In this document: in pieces, positions 46,999 to 60,531 of the stretch
Layout of the letters: each line of letters starts with the position of its first letter
Position numbering within the stretch: position 1 is the stretch's first letter
NCBI RefSeq assembly: GCF_901709675.1
Contig: NC_051105.1
Span: 1,426,001 to 1,490,000 of the forward strand
DNA: 64,000 nt
DNA from: Syngnathus acus
Lineage: Eukaryota > Chordata > Actinopteri > Syngnathiformes > Syngnathidae
Reading direction: 5' to 3'
The notes under the pieces: generated by a model
What the model was told of the DNA's origin: nothing
The model's input: the letters and a program-made list of their open reading frames with translations, nothing else
The model's database searches: none
Position numbers and translations under genes: made by a program

Positions 46999-47969
46999 CT
47001 GGTGGACACAGAACATATGAAGAAAAAAAAAAAGTTAGTAAGAAACATGACAAATGTCAATATCGCTATTTGAAACGCAACCAGATGTGACTTGCACATT
47101 TGCAGGTCATCTTATAGAACTGCTTTTCTTTTTCTTATCTTTTTTTTTTTTTACATTATGTGCAATATATTCATTAGATATTTTTTGAGAAGAGGGAATT
47201 CCAAATAAAAACAGCGCAAAAAGCAAGAAAGCCTGTAGTAAAACTTGGACAGCGGCCTTCTAAGTCGGTTCAACTGCGGGCGTCCTATTTTTGGGTTGGA
47301 CCGGAAAAATAACAGCCATTGACAAAAACAAGCTTCTAAAAGAGAGCGGCGGGCGGTTTGGGCAGGGAAGCCAAAGACTGCGGTGGAGAGGAGAGGAGAG
47401 GAGAGCCCATCTGTTGGTACGCTGCATGCGCCACAAAAGCGCAAAACACTAAAAATAGACTCAGCGCTTCCACTCGGAGACTTTCAGACCTCTCTTACGG
47501 ACATACAAAAACAAGAGAATGGCACGCAGAGGGCTGACCTCCGCCAAGGTGGAACTGTTATTAAAGGGGGGGGGGATAATTGTGTTTGTTTGTTGGCCCA
47601 TTGCTGCAACTAGCAGGCAATTTCCCTGTCAGCTCTTTTTGAGAAGATAAAAATGGACCTCAAGGCAAACATTTTCTTGGCAAGATGATCAATGTCTCAA
47701 CACGTTATTTTGATCATATTGCACGTGTGGAATAAGATTTTCATCCGATTTTTATCCAGTAGCGCCCCCTGCTGTCGGCTGAAACTGACAACAAAGCGCC
47801 CTCGGGCTCGCAATGTTTAACTTCAACTGTGACGACGTTGGCAATGAGGCGGATGAAAAAAGTTGGATTCATCTGCTTAATTCTTATTCTACAAACACAG
47901 ATTTTCCTCTGAGTGATTATCTGGCCAAACACCAACAAGGTTAAGACAAAAAACAGTCAAATAGAGCTT

Positions 47970-48004
47970 TGGCGTCTATAGGCGTCAATGGCAGTGAATG
48001 AGTG
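47970..48004. repeat. Half copy of the 41333-41403 repeat
   Basis: GGCGTCTATAGGCGTCAATG followed by GCAGTGAATGAGT matches the right half of the 71-bp element with a few changes. The left arm is missing. Confidence 0.5.
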
Positions 48005-51000
48005 AAGCGAGCGTGTAACCTAATGACAGGACGGAATGTTTTAATTGTCATTGCTCCTCGTTGTGTGACGTTCGAAACCAAGTGGGAACAACCAAGTAAG
48101 TTCCAACTTCTAAAATTGTGTCTGGGAGCCGGGTTTTTCCGCATTTGCATCATGACACAGTCCCAGATTGCCCGCAACTTGACAGGCTCAACTTGAAGAA
48201 CATGCAACTACTTTGGGAACAATATTGGAGTAAAGCAAGCCGCATTTTGACCACTTTCAAGTCTTAGCGACAGGGGAAAAGGGGGAACGGCATAACGTGT
48301 TGATTTATATTGCTCTTAATGGCATCTCGTCGGCGCTGACCTTCTCGGGAGACCGAGGCCGACTCGAGTGCGGCAGGTGGAGCGGGAGCTGCATTTCATT
48401 TGACAGAGGTGCTAAAAACGCTATGGAGACACTCAACTTGAAGAGGGGGAATGAAGGGAGGGAGGGAGGGAGGGCGAGAGAGAGAGCATGTGTATGTGTG
48501 CGTCAGTGCAAACTCCACTGGCGGGCTTCAGCAACAAATTAGGCCAATGGCCGGCCGGGTGAGCGGGCACTGGCTGCACACAAAGCCGCTAACGAGGGTC
48601 CCAACAAGCCGTTAAACAATGCCAGGCCGGCTCCGACGCTGACCTACATTTGCCGGCAAAGACACACCCCGGGAGGGACGCTGTTTTAATTAACAACATG
48701 CTCTATTAAATGTGCTTGTCATGCTTTCGTTATTGATTGCGTGTGTGCCGCTGCGTTCGGCTCATCTCACCAAACAATTGAGATGAAGTGGCCGGCAGTG
48801 TTTTTGTTGTACTTGCAAGTGGCCAGCAGAGGGAAGCACTGCGTCAATATTAGTTGCATGCTCGCGGCTTCGTACTCCAGGCAGCACATCATTTTAGTTC
48901 AAAATTGATGACTAAGATCAATCTTGACCTGCTAAACTTTTCACATGATATGTTTTGCACATGCACTTGACAATTTAATTTACTGCCAGCGGGTGGCTTT
49001 ATCAAATTATTTCAATCATTCTTACAATAAAGACGATGACATCAGGCTTATTTCCTACAGAAATTCAACTTGTTTTTGTGCAAGGTTTTAGTTTTACTGA
49101 CACCTCAGTACTGGACAGGCCCGCATAGGGATCTGAAAAAAAAACTCAAGACACAGGGGAACTAAGCAAGCACAAACACACAATGTGAAAAGTGCTGATA
49201 ATGCAAAAAGGTCTCCGTCACATCCTGGACACACATGCGAGTGCTCACAGTGACTCACTGATAGGAGTTCCTGAGTCAAATGACAAAAGTTTTCACTTCA
49301 AGGAGACATTTTTAAATGCCATGTATACAACAAATGGCTGTGTCATAAATTAGCACCCTCATTTTCCTCAAATGTTCTTTTATGTGGGAGGCCTTCTGAA
49401 ATTCTACACGTGCAAGCACTCGCATGTCAAAGTTAAAAGGTCAACGATAATAAAAGACGATTTGCAGCAAATTTGGAAAAGGCTCACCGAGCAGCCCTAG
49501 ACCATTTGAGAGACAGAACCAAAACTTAACTCAAGTGTGATTATAAAATCATTAAAAAAAATAATAATAATAAATAAATTAATAAAAATAAATACAAATA
49601 AAAGAGGCACACGGCACTCTGGTGTTTCCAAAACGTTGACATCATTTAATTGTTTTGCCCTTTCTACTCGCGTCCACGAGCACTTTCCTTTATTACCAAC
49701 AACATGGCGGGCCTTTGACAATCAGTCGCGAGTATCTGAGCCAAAGACGGCGAGCCAGCACTACTTGCGCGTATTTATCACGCCGTTTACTGCCGTAGCT
49801 TGCCGGTGAGAGAGCCACTTATCAAAACCGATCGGACCAGACGACATTAGTTGGACCATACAGTAAATAATGCTATGTAAACAACATCCATTATCAGACA
49901 CGCGCGACCAGGCCAAATAAGGTTCGCTGGCTTTCTCCACAAGTGCTTGCCTCACTGTGGGTCTGAAGAACGTTACTGTACATCAACACAAAGGTGGCAG
50001 ACAAAAGAGACTTTGCAGAGTCTACATTCTCTTTATCAGGGGCTTTCCAAACTACGGGCCTAGGGCCCTTTTGGGGCCCACGGTCCAGAGCTTTAATAAC
50101 ATTTCTCTTGATAAGGATGAATTAAGACTTTGGGCTGTTTCAAGGTCTGATTTGTCAACATCACATCACAACTGATGCACAAATAACCGCTGTCAGCTAA
50201 ACTACAGATGCTTCTTGTTTTGCTTTGCAACATGGATTTTGGATTGGGCCAGGGGCAGCTGGCCAACAGAGGGCACTAGAGAGTCACCCCACAAATCATC
50301 AAAACATATTTACAAATATATGTATAGCTATTTTTAGATGTGACTTTATAGTTAGTATTATTAATTTATCGTTTGTATGTCTATCTTTTCATGTCGACTT
50401 TGATTAAAAGCTGCACTGCTCTCACTATTAAAGCATGTTGGGGCACATCCCCAAATCCAAAACGATTTCACCATTATTGTAACCTGTGAAAGAGCAATTT
50501 TTTCAAATAACTACTTAATACACATGCGAGAAATAATGTCTTGATGTGTGCATTACAGTAGAAGAAAAAAAAAAATCCAAATGGTGCCCCATAGGTTTTC
50601 CTGGATGCGGCCCCAGGATGAAATCATTGGTGCACGCTTACTCAAAAGCGACAGAAACAGAAGCCTGCTTCTGTTCAAAAGTATCAAAATAGGAATGACT
50701 TAATTCTTCCTCTGGGAGTCCTGGCTGGGCGCGGCCCCCCCGCCCCCTCCTTGCCATTACGGGCACATTTGAGGGTTTGCTTACTAATTGAGCCGCTCTA
50801 TCTTGATTTTGCCTACAGGCATGCTTGGGAACAATGGGCCAGTCTGTGTAGAGTCCCTCTGGCAGGATGCATACCTGAGGGCTAACGCCAAGGCTCTTAA
50901 AGAAGGGGGCCCGGATAAGAACAGTCACATGCTCACACGCAAGGCGTCGTCACAGTCGTTTTATCAAGTGCCACCTTTGAATTGGTTACATTTTATAAAA

Positions 51001-51136
51001 AATAAGACGTCCCCACGAAGGTTTTCAGACGAGCGGCGAGCAACATTTTGCTTTATTTAAGATTTGGGTGGGAAGAAAAAAACTGGAGGGGGCTCCCTAG
51101 TATCCTTTAGAACATTCACTTTAAGGTAATACGCGA

Positions 51137-51150
51137 GTTGCCGTGGCAAC
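51137..51150. promoter_or_regulatory. Perfect RFX X-box motif
   Basis: GTTGCCGTGGCAAC has perfect 6-bp inverted arms and fits the RFX consensus seen at ciliary gene promoters. No gene start was found within several kb, so its target is unknown. Confidence 0.4.
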
Positions 51151-52066
51151 CCGGGCGAGCTGGCTGACCTTGCAACTCGCGTGGTCGTGAGTTTTACTCA
51201 AAACTAAGCAAGCTTCGAGAGTTGCAGGAGAAAACTGTCTCGAACTTAAATGTGGAGTTCTCGCCATGGCTTAGCAGTGAAGAAAGAGTCTTGAATAACA
51301 TTTGCATCAGAATGTTCTGTCCAGCCATGCGCAATCTGTCATCCAATCAATACGCTGACAACATTTCCACAGCGGCATACATTTCATCTGCTTTAATAAA
51401 TGTGATTAGACCTCCCCGTTTGTTCCTTCTCAAAGACAGTTCATCTTGCTAACCCTGTTCCTGCTGCTGCTGTTCCACTTATTAGTGTTACCAAATCAGT
51501 GGCAACTAACTTGACATTTCCTTTCCGTTGGTGGCTTATGAAATGTGCGCCTGTGCAAAGCAGTTTTTGGTTCAGAGAGGAAAAAAGAAAGAAAACACGA
51601 GACCAAGAAGAAGCTCATTGTTCAAGGTTATCAATCAGTCAGGAGAAGGCTACCAAAAAAAACTCAGCTAGTCGCTTCCAAGTGAGCTCATGTTTAAACA
51701 TTCCGACTGAAACGTAGCTTAGCTGTCAGCGTGTTCACCGTCTAACGGCGTCTGTTTGTTGTTCGTGATCATCGCGGTGACGTCTGTGAACATTCTATTC
51801 TGCTCCAGCGATTTGCCAAAAACAACCGGTAGTCCATTTCTTCCAGACAATAAGCAAAGGCCATATTTTTTTTTGCTGAGTCAGACCCCGTCATTGCTTT
51901 CTGCTTTTTCCATTGCGTGAGGCGGGCGGGCGGGCGTTCGTTCTGATGCCACTTGAAGACATCAACTTGCATCAACTTGCGGTCTCAGACAAAGCCGCGT
52001 GCTTGGGTGGCAATTTGTTCAACACGCCCATTTGAAGGGTTCCACTTTCTTGGCTGAGGCCAACCG

Positions 52067-52094
52067 ATCGACCGACCGACCGACCGACCGACCG
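52067..52094. repeat. CGAC tetranucleotide repeat
   Basis: About six CGAC units in non-coding DNA. Confidence 0.8.
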
Positions 52095-55000
52095 CTCGAC
52101 TGGCAAAATGGCCGCCGTGTGAACTAGCTGCGGCTGTTTCCCGGTATTCCTTCTGCATTTACTTGCTGAGCAGGCCAACATGGGTACAGAGCAGTGGGGA
52201 AATAAAATAAAATAAATGATGGGGACGAGGGATATAATCTCTGGAATAACCTTCACTTGGCTTTCTTTGAATCTGAAAAGCGCACAGCCAGGCACCGACC
52301 CAGAAGCCAAGCAACCTGAGGCCTCGCTCGGCATGCTCCCTGGAGGCAAAAGCCCTCATCTATGTTGACATCACCAAAGGGGTACTCGTCTGTCTTTGGT
52401 CTGGTTCTGGTTTCAGACGACTCGACGTGTCCAAAAACCTAGGCGATGGAACTTTGTTCACTTTTCCTATCGCTCTCATAAAAGCGCTTCGGGCTTGCCC
52501 ACAGTCTTTCTATTGACAGAGACCAAAGATAGGTGCTCAGAAGTAGGACGAGCCATATTGTGTTTCCCTCTTTGTGTCACAAGAGGATGCAAAATAAAAA
52601 GTCTCCTGAAAGTAGGCCACATCTAAGGACGGACGCTTCCCGGCTTCCTTTAGCGACTCGCAGCCGTTGGGCCAATAACTCCGACAATCAGGGGAAGACC
52701 AACACGGATGGCGCAGTCACGCCGCTACGAATTGGTGACTCACCATCGTTGCGAGCGGCTGGGGCTCCGTCATTACCATTCCCGCTCTCAAAGTGGGACA
52801 AACAAGATACAACAAGCCGAATGAGCCGCGTGAAGTGATCGAATCCGAGCAGTTTTTACAAACAACGAGCGGGAACGCAAATCGTGTGGAGAGGGGAGCG
52901 GTCGGGCACCCAAACAGAGCGTAAATAAAATAAATAAAGGAATTAATTAAAAAAAAAAAAAAAAAAAAAAGATTCAGGTCTGCAAGGAATGCAAATTCCT
53001 TTCCTGCAACAATGGCCTTGCGCCATTTAGCCAAGACATAACTTCTCATGGTGAAGGTATTTCAATGGAGTGAGCGAGTGCTCTTTCAGTCTCAGGCCAA
53101 GAGCTCCTTTCTGGGAGCACAAACACGTTCTGAGGCCAACTGGAGCCCTTTTTCCTCCAAGTCATCAAAGGGCACATTCTCGGATGTGGCGGCGGAAAGA
53201 TGATCCCAAGTGACTTGTGTCGTGCGTGGAGAATAGTTTTTTACAAGGAAGCAAGTCTCATCTCTAACCTATAACCCGGGAGGACTCAAAGTGTAAACAA
53301 GAAGCGACATTTTTGCCGTTTGCTGGTGTTGCTTTCATCGCGCCGGGCCAGAAAGCACAGACGGGGAACCGAGGCATGCATGATGCAGATGCGCCCGTGG
53401 CCTCCTGGCCTCCATCTGCGCATCTCCCCCCCCCCGCTTTCTCATTTTGACTGCTTTCCTTTTTGGGGGTTCGGCGCGTAGAAATTCTTTTTGCTCTTGG
53501 TGGCCGGCAGCAGGAGTTTGAGGTTGCGACCGACGGCGCTTATGTTGGAGTGTGTGCGTGTGCGTAATTATACCTTAAGCAGTCCAACTTGGGTCTGCTT
53601 TTGATTTATGAGGATCAAATAAGACGCAGGGATATAAAAATAATAAAACGCGGCCCTGGTGAAAAGCAACATTAGTGGAGGCCATTGAGTTGGGACAGAA
53701 AAGTCAAACCATAATTGAACGGAATAGCTTTTTTGTGGAACTACAGTTTGGCTGTGCTGGTGTGTGCCTAAACTGTCATTACAAATTGTTTTCTTGCCGC
53801 ACCAGCGTCTCTTCATAAAAGCCAGTGGAAACCAAAGCCGCCATCCCAAGGGCGGCGAGTCGGGACAGGGGCCAACCATTGATTGAGCTCGGCCGATTTA
53901 GCTTCGCTACGCATCCAAACGTAAATTGGAGGCTATCATAGGACACGCTGAAATAGCGGACAGGTCTATCCTCGCCTGGGACCGTGTCAGAGGAAACGCT
54001 TTGACCTTCTTGGACTTTGCGGTGCCCGCTAAAGATGATAGGGGCATCAACAATGAAGGAGAGTGAAAAAAAAAACACAGCACACGGATCAATATTGTCT
54101 TTGTTACACAAGCTGGGAGTTATCAGAAGCCGACATCGTTGGGATCACAATGTACGCGCGAGGACAAACGGGGGAAGAAAAGGGATCTCAAGCGCATCAG
54201 AGAAGAAGCACTTCAATCATGCGGTTACTCCCTTATCCAAACCACAGCGCGATAGGAATCGGGCGGGCACAGTCACAATGGAGAGAAGAACTCACGAGCG
54301 CACCGTCATTACTTTCCCTCAAGGACTACTGTGCAGAAACTCAGGCGGATCTTTTTTTTTTTTCCACTTCAAACCTCTGAAGCAAAAGCTTGTCAAGGGA
54401 GCTCAGTTTGGCATAAATAAATAAACTGATCAAATAAAATATTCTTAAATAAATCAATAAAAATAATGCGTACATTGCAAATCCCCCCCAAGATTTTAAT
54501 TTGTGCCGTATTTAAAGTGATCGCATTGTTGTGGTAAATATAGCTTCATTTTAACATGGCCCCCGATAAAACCTGGCTAGCTTAATGCTAACAGACGATG
54601 CAAAACTCAGTTGACAGGCTACCAAAACTAGCATCGATGGTGCCGCGTTATAAGCAAGCCTTTGAGGTACAGAAAGGGCTGCAGCGCAGACAATTTTCAT
54701 CATTGGATTGCGTTAGCGATAAATAGCTTGTCGAAAGTAGACACTAAACATTTCAGCCTGTGCTGACTGACCTCAAAGTTTTCCAATCTTACCAGATTGT
54801 ACGGACTCAAGGCGCGCTCGCCAGAGTGACGGAACAATCAATTAGCGGGACTTTCTCCATCATGGCTCCTTAAGTGCATCATCACTACATTGGCGACAGC
54901 CCTAATCAACTGCGGTACTTGAGAATCAAGTCGTCACCATGCACGTTTTGTACATTGGAACTTGTGAATGGAAAGCAAAAGGGAGGACAGGGGCGCCATT

Positions 55001-55960
55001 GTGCGTGCTCTGTGACAGCGAGCGGCGTGTTACAAATGGCTCAAGGCGTGTTTATATAACCGCTTTCCGAACATTGCACTAATGATGACATAAGAGCAAA
55101 AAAGAGGCAGAGAGTCCTTGCAAAACTCAAACGCGTAAACAACAATCGTGCCGATTCGCAATTAGCCTCGCAAAACAGACGGCCGCAAAAGGACGGACGA
55201 GATGAGCGGCAGGCAAAGGCAAATGTTTGACGTGAGCAGACAGTGAGGTCACGAGCCGCTCGCGAGCTGCCACAGCCCGTTTTGCTCGGAAGGTTCTCGT
55301 TACTGCAAACACATGGCGCTAACAAGAGAATAACACAATGCAGCTTGCCAAATGTTTGTTGCTTCTCTGGCCAACTAACAACCTCCTTTCCTTCCTTCCT
55401 TCCTTGCTTGCTTCGACAGCCACTTTATTTAACGCGATGCGATAAACACGTCAAGCCCCGGCACGCTACATACGAAGACACGATCGAAAAATAGCTCCGC
55501 ATGGACGAGAAGAGATTTTTGTCGCGCGGTAAACAGGAAAAATCCATCAGCCATCTTTGGAATCATGTCGAGGGTCAAGCGACGGGACGTCACGTCGGCT
55601 GACGGCACCAAAGTGCACGAAAAGATGCCATCAAATTGATGTGGTTTTCCGCATTCGTCGTTGCAAGGCCATCCATTTTTCAGATATTGGCTTAGCTGTC
55701 AGATGTGGACTCAACTTTATCACGCCACGTTGTACCGTACATACGTTTTCAAAAGAAAAACCTATAATGGCTCGAGGGCGGGGGGCGCTCTGGGGAAAAT
55801 GATCTTCAATATTTTAGATGTTTCCTCTAAAAGGGTAAACCGGCAATGGTGCATGACCGCATTTGATGGAACCGGAGCAGAACGGCCATTAAGTTGCAGT
55901 GGGCAGAATGCTCACATCTTTTCAGCAAATTTGTCATTGGTTAAAAAAATAAAAAAATAA

Positions 55961-55998
55961 ATATATACATATATATATATATATATTATTATTATTAT
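55961..55998. repeat. AT dinucleotide and ATT trinucleotide run
   Basis: An AT run followed directly by ATT units in AT-rich non-coding DNA. Confidence 0.8.
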
Positions 55999-58900
55999 AA
56001 TAATTAATAATTAAATACTTCTCTTTTTTTCGCAATTTTAATACAATATTAAATAATACAAGATGGCTGACATACAGTATGGTGCTGTCTGGCCAGACAT
56101 TGGACACCGCAGTGTAAATCCAGTCCCACTTCCGACCCCTTATTGTTTCTCAACATGTGTGGGAAATCCCGTCTAATCTAATTAGGAGCACAAAAATGTG
56201 TCTGTCACTCTGTCTGCTGTTGGGGGGGAAAACAATCGCAAAAATGGGCTTTTGCTCAAAACAGCCGCGACACAGCTTGAAAAAACAAAGATAAGGGAAG
56301 GGAAGGGCGCGCTCTGCTCTCCGTTCTCTCGCCAGGCTTCAGTGGAGCCCGCTAGCCCGCTCGCCAACGCCATTTACCACCCCAATGAACGACTCCATGC
56401 CATGTGACCCGATACCTAGTTGCCTTTTGCATGTTGTCTATTTAGACTTCCCAAAGTGCCACAACTGAAATCTAAAATAAAATCATTTTTACAGTTCTGG
56501 GTGAAAAGGGAGTATTATTATGAATAATAATTATTTTTTTTTTTTTATTAATAATAATAATAATTTTCAAAGTCATTTTTGGACCTAAAAATTGTGTAAA
56601 GTTGACTTTTAAAGAGTCATAGTGGGCACGACGGACAAAGGACATTGCCGTATGTAATGTGTGTCTTTAAGCAAAGGTCAGACGTGACAGCATGCTGTCC
56701 TGTGAATAATGCATGCGTAAGCTTCGGTAAATATTCAATGATGAAAAGAAAGAAAAAAAAAAGATCATGACCTTGAACCTTCTGTTCTTCTTGAAAATGA
56801 GAACCTTTGCTGTCTCTGCCATTTTTAAAGCCTTGCAAAGAGAATTGAGAGATTTGATGATGCGGGTTTGAAATTGACCAGGTTTGTGAACAACGAACGC
56901 ACTCGATTGTGCTGTGTTCAATTGAAAAGACATATTGACACTTTACAAGGACTTTGATAAATTGCAATTTAATAAAGTGAGACAGCAACGGCGCTTCTCT
57001 GCCTGCCAACACACACACACAAAGGCGCTAATGAATGAGTCATCAGTGCTAATTCGAACCGCGCGAGCTTGAGGAAACCTTGCGAAGGCAGTACGGCCAA
57101 GCCTGGTGCCAAATTTGGTGACGCCGTTGTGAAGGAAAATGGCAAAATCCTTCCAGAAAGGCTGCCATTTTGTCTTTGGAACAACCAGCGGAAAATAGGA
57201 ATTCTTGATCGTTATTGCACTGACAATACGTTCTGAAATCCATTCAAAGTCAAATTGTTCTCAAACGGTGCCTCGTCACACAAAAATACAATCAAAGAAA
57301 TAAAATCATACAAAATAAAATAAAAAATTAGACTTACAAAAGTAATATATTATAATAATAAAATGAAATAAAAAAAGGATTTGTAAGGTGTATTAATGTT
57401 CTGAATTCAGTTCTTACGCAATGGGCATCATTTCAGAAAAATGTGACGCCAAACCTATGCCACGATGCAGTCATGTTGAAAGTTCCCACAGCCGCAGGGG
57501 GAAAACATCACTCCACATCACCAATGCTACTCAGCCAGTGCACCAAGTTGAAAAAAACACACACACACACATCCACACGCGCGCCTGCACTTGCAGCAGA
57601 CCACTAAAACAACAATAAATTGTGAAGGCCCGCAGTGGTGACAAGATGTTTATGTGCGAGATGGTAATGCTGATGAATATGATGGAGATTTTTGTCTGGC
57701 ACGTACGTCACTTGTGTTGACATCTCACATTTGTGGACCACCACGCTCGCCTTTTCCGTAGTCGGACCTCAAATAATCAAACCTCGTATGTCCAAATATG
57801 GTCAATTGCAGCTGCTTTCCATTCAGACACAGCATTTAATTGTAATCGTATGATTAGGTGAACATTTTGGAGCAACATTTGAAGACAGCGGCGGCACGAC
57901 AAGAGCTCACGTCGGGATTATCCCAGTTTCAACATAACACTTGCGCTCAGCGACGCTTGAGGGCAAAGTTGGGCCAAAGACACCAAAAAGAGCTCAAGCG
58001 TGCACGACGACTAACATACAGCGGATGGCTATGAATATTTGACGTGAGTTATCTCGCCGCTCCTTACGTAGTTGATGAACGAGCGGCTTCGCCTGGTTTA
58101 ACTGGAATATTCTGATGAGGTGAAGGCACGTCGCATCAAATGAGAGCGTGTTTACATTTCTCCACAGGTTAACAATTATGCAATCCAGATTGAGTTTCAG
58201 AAGAAAAAAAAATTGCTGTAATTGTGGAGGGCCTCAAAATTACAAACGCAAGCGTTTGCATGATGTCACAATTAACGATAAGGCCGGATGCAAAAAGTGA
58301 CAGGATGTAATTTGATTCTCGACCGTAGACGACATTTTTTTCTTCTTCAACTCTTTGCCGTGTGCGTGCACATGGACACACTCGCCTGCAACTGCGGTAA
58401 TTAGACTAATTCCGATGTGTAATCTGATCAAGGTGAAAGAGCTCAAATCATAACCTTTCCGTTGAGCTGCCTTGGAAGCAGTGGGGGATGATATGATAAT
58501 CACATTTCAGTCAATGGCTTATAACAATAGGAATAAAAACAGATGGAGCTTATTTCTGCGTACAGCACAGTTTTTGTCATTCTTTGAATATATGAATTTC
58601 CAAAGCGCAATTATTTTACGATACGTGCACGCGACGGGTTGTGACTGGCACGTTGCCAGGAATCACTCTGCCATGCAGTTGATGTTTATGCGTGTCCCAA
58701 GCCCGCCCCGTGATTTATCAAAGCAGAACGAGGATTACAAGCGACATATTAATGCAGCTTTGCTATTGTTGTGCGAACCTCCTCGACCCGCCCAATTTGC
58801 GCACGGCAACACAGATGTTGGTCGGGAATGAATGAACGGCGTCGGCGACAGTGGGTCCGAACGAGGCCGGGCCTGAATGACGCCATTGTTTTTGCATCTG

Positions 58901-60015
58901 GCCACCGCTCCCATGGCCAGGTTTCCAAAACAAACGCCGCCTTTGATACTGGATCCATCTGCGTCCTGTCTCCTCGCAGGGACGGACGGACAAGTGGATG
59001 CAAGTGAGGAACTTGCAGATAGCGCCGATAAGAAGGTAGCTGAGGCAAGCCCAGCGTGGGCAGAAGGGTGCGGAACAACATATTCATTCGGTAAATAGAA
59101 ACACCGCCCGCCTGCGGTGTTGTGACTGACTGACTGCATGGTGACAAAAAAAACATAAGCTGTTGCAAATCTGAGCTGAGAAGCAAAAAGAGAGAGAAAA
59201 AAAAAAAAAGATTTCTGCGAAATGCACCAAAAGCCAGAACAAGCCACAAGACACTGAATTGCATCCAAGTTAGAAAACAGCAACCGAGCCGGCCACACAC
59301 AAATTTGACTCTCGACCTGACATCCACTTTATTTTGGGATCCGCGTGCTAAAGGTGTTTTTCCGGTCCTCCGATGGCTTTCTCAAATAATGACGTAAATG
59401 AGTCACAAGAGAGCGGCAACGTGCTCGGAATAAATGTGGATAAATGGATTCCCACGCTGCGTAATTATCCATGAGTGACGGCTTTGGGAGTTTGGTGAAT
59501 AACAAAGCAGAGAGTGACAAGGAGGCACACAGGAACGAACGAGCGAGCCAGAGCGAGCCGGGCTCCCCTGATATTTCTAAAAATAGCCACGATAAAGCAA
59601 AGACCCTCGGAGTGGCCCGCACAACGGGGACAACCATGCTTGCGTATCGAATCCAAATTGAGCCAACGCGAGTAGCTTACATCACGATAGCATCGGGAGC
59701 CCTCCGTGAGCCGAGGAACATTTCGAACGAGCCCGAGTGCTTTTCTGCCGGATTGGGGTAATTAACGAGAGGCGGCGATGCCTGCCACCCGGAGACAAAG
59801 ATGGATCTGCAACAAACCCCGCTGCGTGCTCCACTTTTACAGATTTTGTTTTGAGTCATTTCTGTCCTCCGCGACGTGGCAACAGTCCCAAAGATATCTC
59901 AAGTCGTCGAGCAAATTATTTGAAGCGCTCATTATTCCCGCGCTTCATTTGGAAGTCATAATGCGGACGCGTTGAATAAAAAATGAAATCAAAGACGAGG
60001 CCGAGCTCCACTCAC

Positions 60016-60073
60016 CCTTCCGATGAGTCGTCAGGGAGACGCCACTTTGATTTTCCAATCCCTTGAAGTCAAC
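60016..60073 (-). other. Exon-like segment far upstream of adarb1, 58 nt
   Basis: The minus strand shows a long T-rich tract ending TTTTTAACAG, then 58 nt, then GGAAGG|GTGAGT. One of three frames is open. The splice signals are strong, so this may be a distal 5' UTR exon of adarb1. No protein similarity was recognised. Confidence 0.4.
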
Positions 60074-60301
60074 CTGTTAAAAACAAAACAAAAAACAGAT
60101 TATTAGAAAAAGATAGAATGACTAAAATGTCAATAAACTGACTGCGGTATGATTCCTTATTGAAACTGGCTTGAGAGTTTCCGAGATGAAGTTGTGATAC
60201 GATGTGAGAGGAACAATTAACAAGTCACATTTCAACAAGTCCATTTGAATAACTATTCTCTTAATATTAATTCCTGTCAAATATGTCCTTATTGGCGAAA
60301 A

Positions 60302-60531
60302 CATCGGTGTCAAACTCAAGGCCCGGGGGCCAGATACGGCCCATCACATCATTAAATGTGGCCCACATAGACAAATTGTGGATCGACTTCATGTGTCAAT
60401 AATAAAATTGCAAATAGTTTTCACTTTTAAAAACTACAGATATTGCTAGCAATTTCTATTACCATGCATATTTTTAAAATATTTGCAGTTTTTACTAGTC
60501 TCTCTGGACAAAAATGAGTTTGACATCCCTG
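60302..60531. mobile_element. Non-autonomous hAT-like element, about 230 bp
   Basis: The left end CATCGGTGTCAAACTC and the right end, read in reverse as CAGGGATGTCAAACTCATTT, form imperfect terminal inverted repeats of the CAGGGGTGTCAAACTCA type seen in vertebrate hAT elements. The interior has the typical GGCC-rich start (GGCCCGGGGGCC, GCCAGATACGGCCCA) and then AT-rich sequence. No 8-bp target duplication was seen. Confidence 0.5.

Noticed and set aside
49107-49135. Possible 29-nt minus-strand exon after a T-rich TTTCAG
   Set aside because: The acceptor is good but the donor (GTGTCA) is weak and the segment is very short. It is no better than chance in this AT-rich region.
50040-50640. Possible hAT element with CCAAACTACGGGCC-like start
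   Set aside because: Only one end resembles a known terminus and the boundaries could not be set, so it is mentioned only within the region entry.
58735-59327. Overlapping long minus-strand open frames (187 and 192 codons)
   Set aside because: Two frames are open over the same bases, composition is random-like, and there is no splice or motif support.
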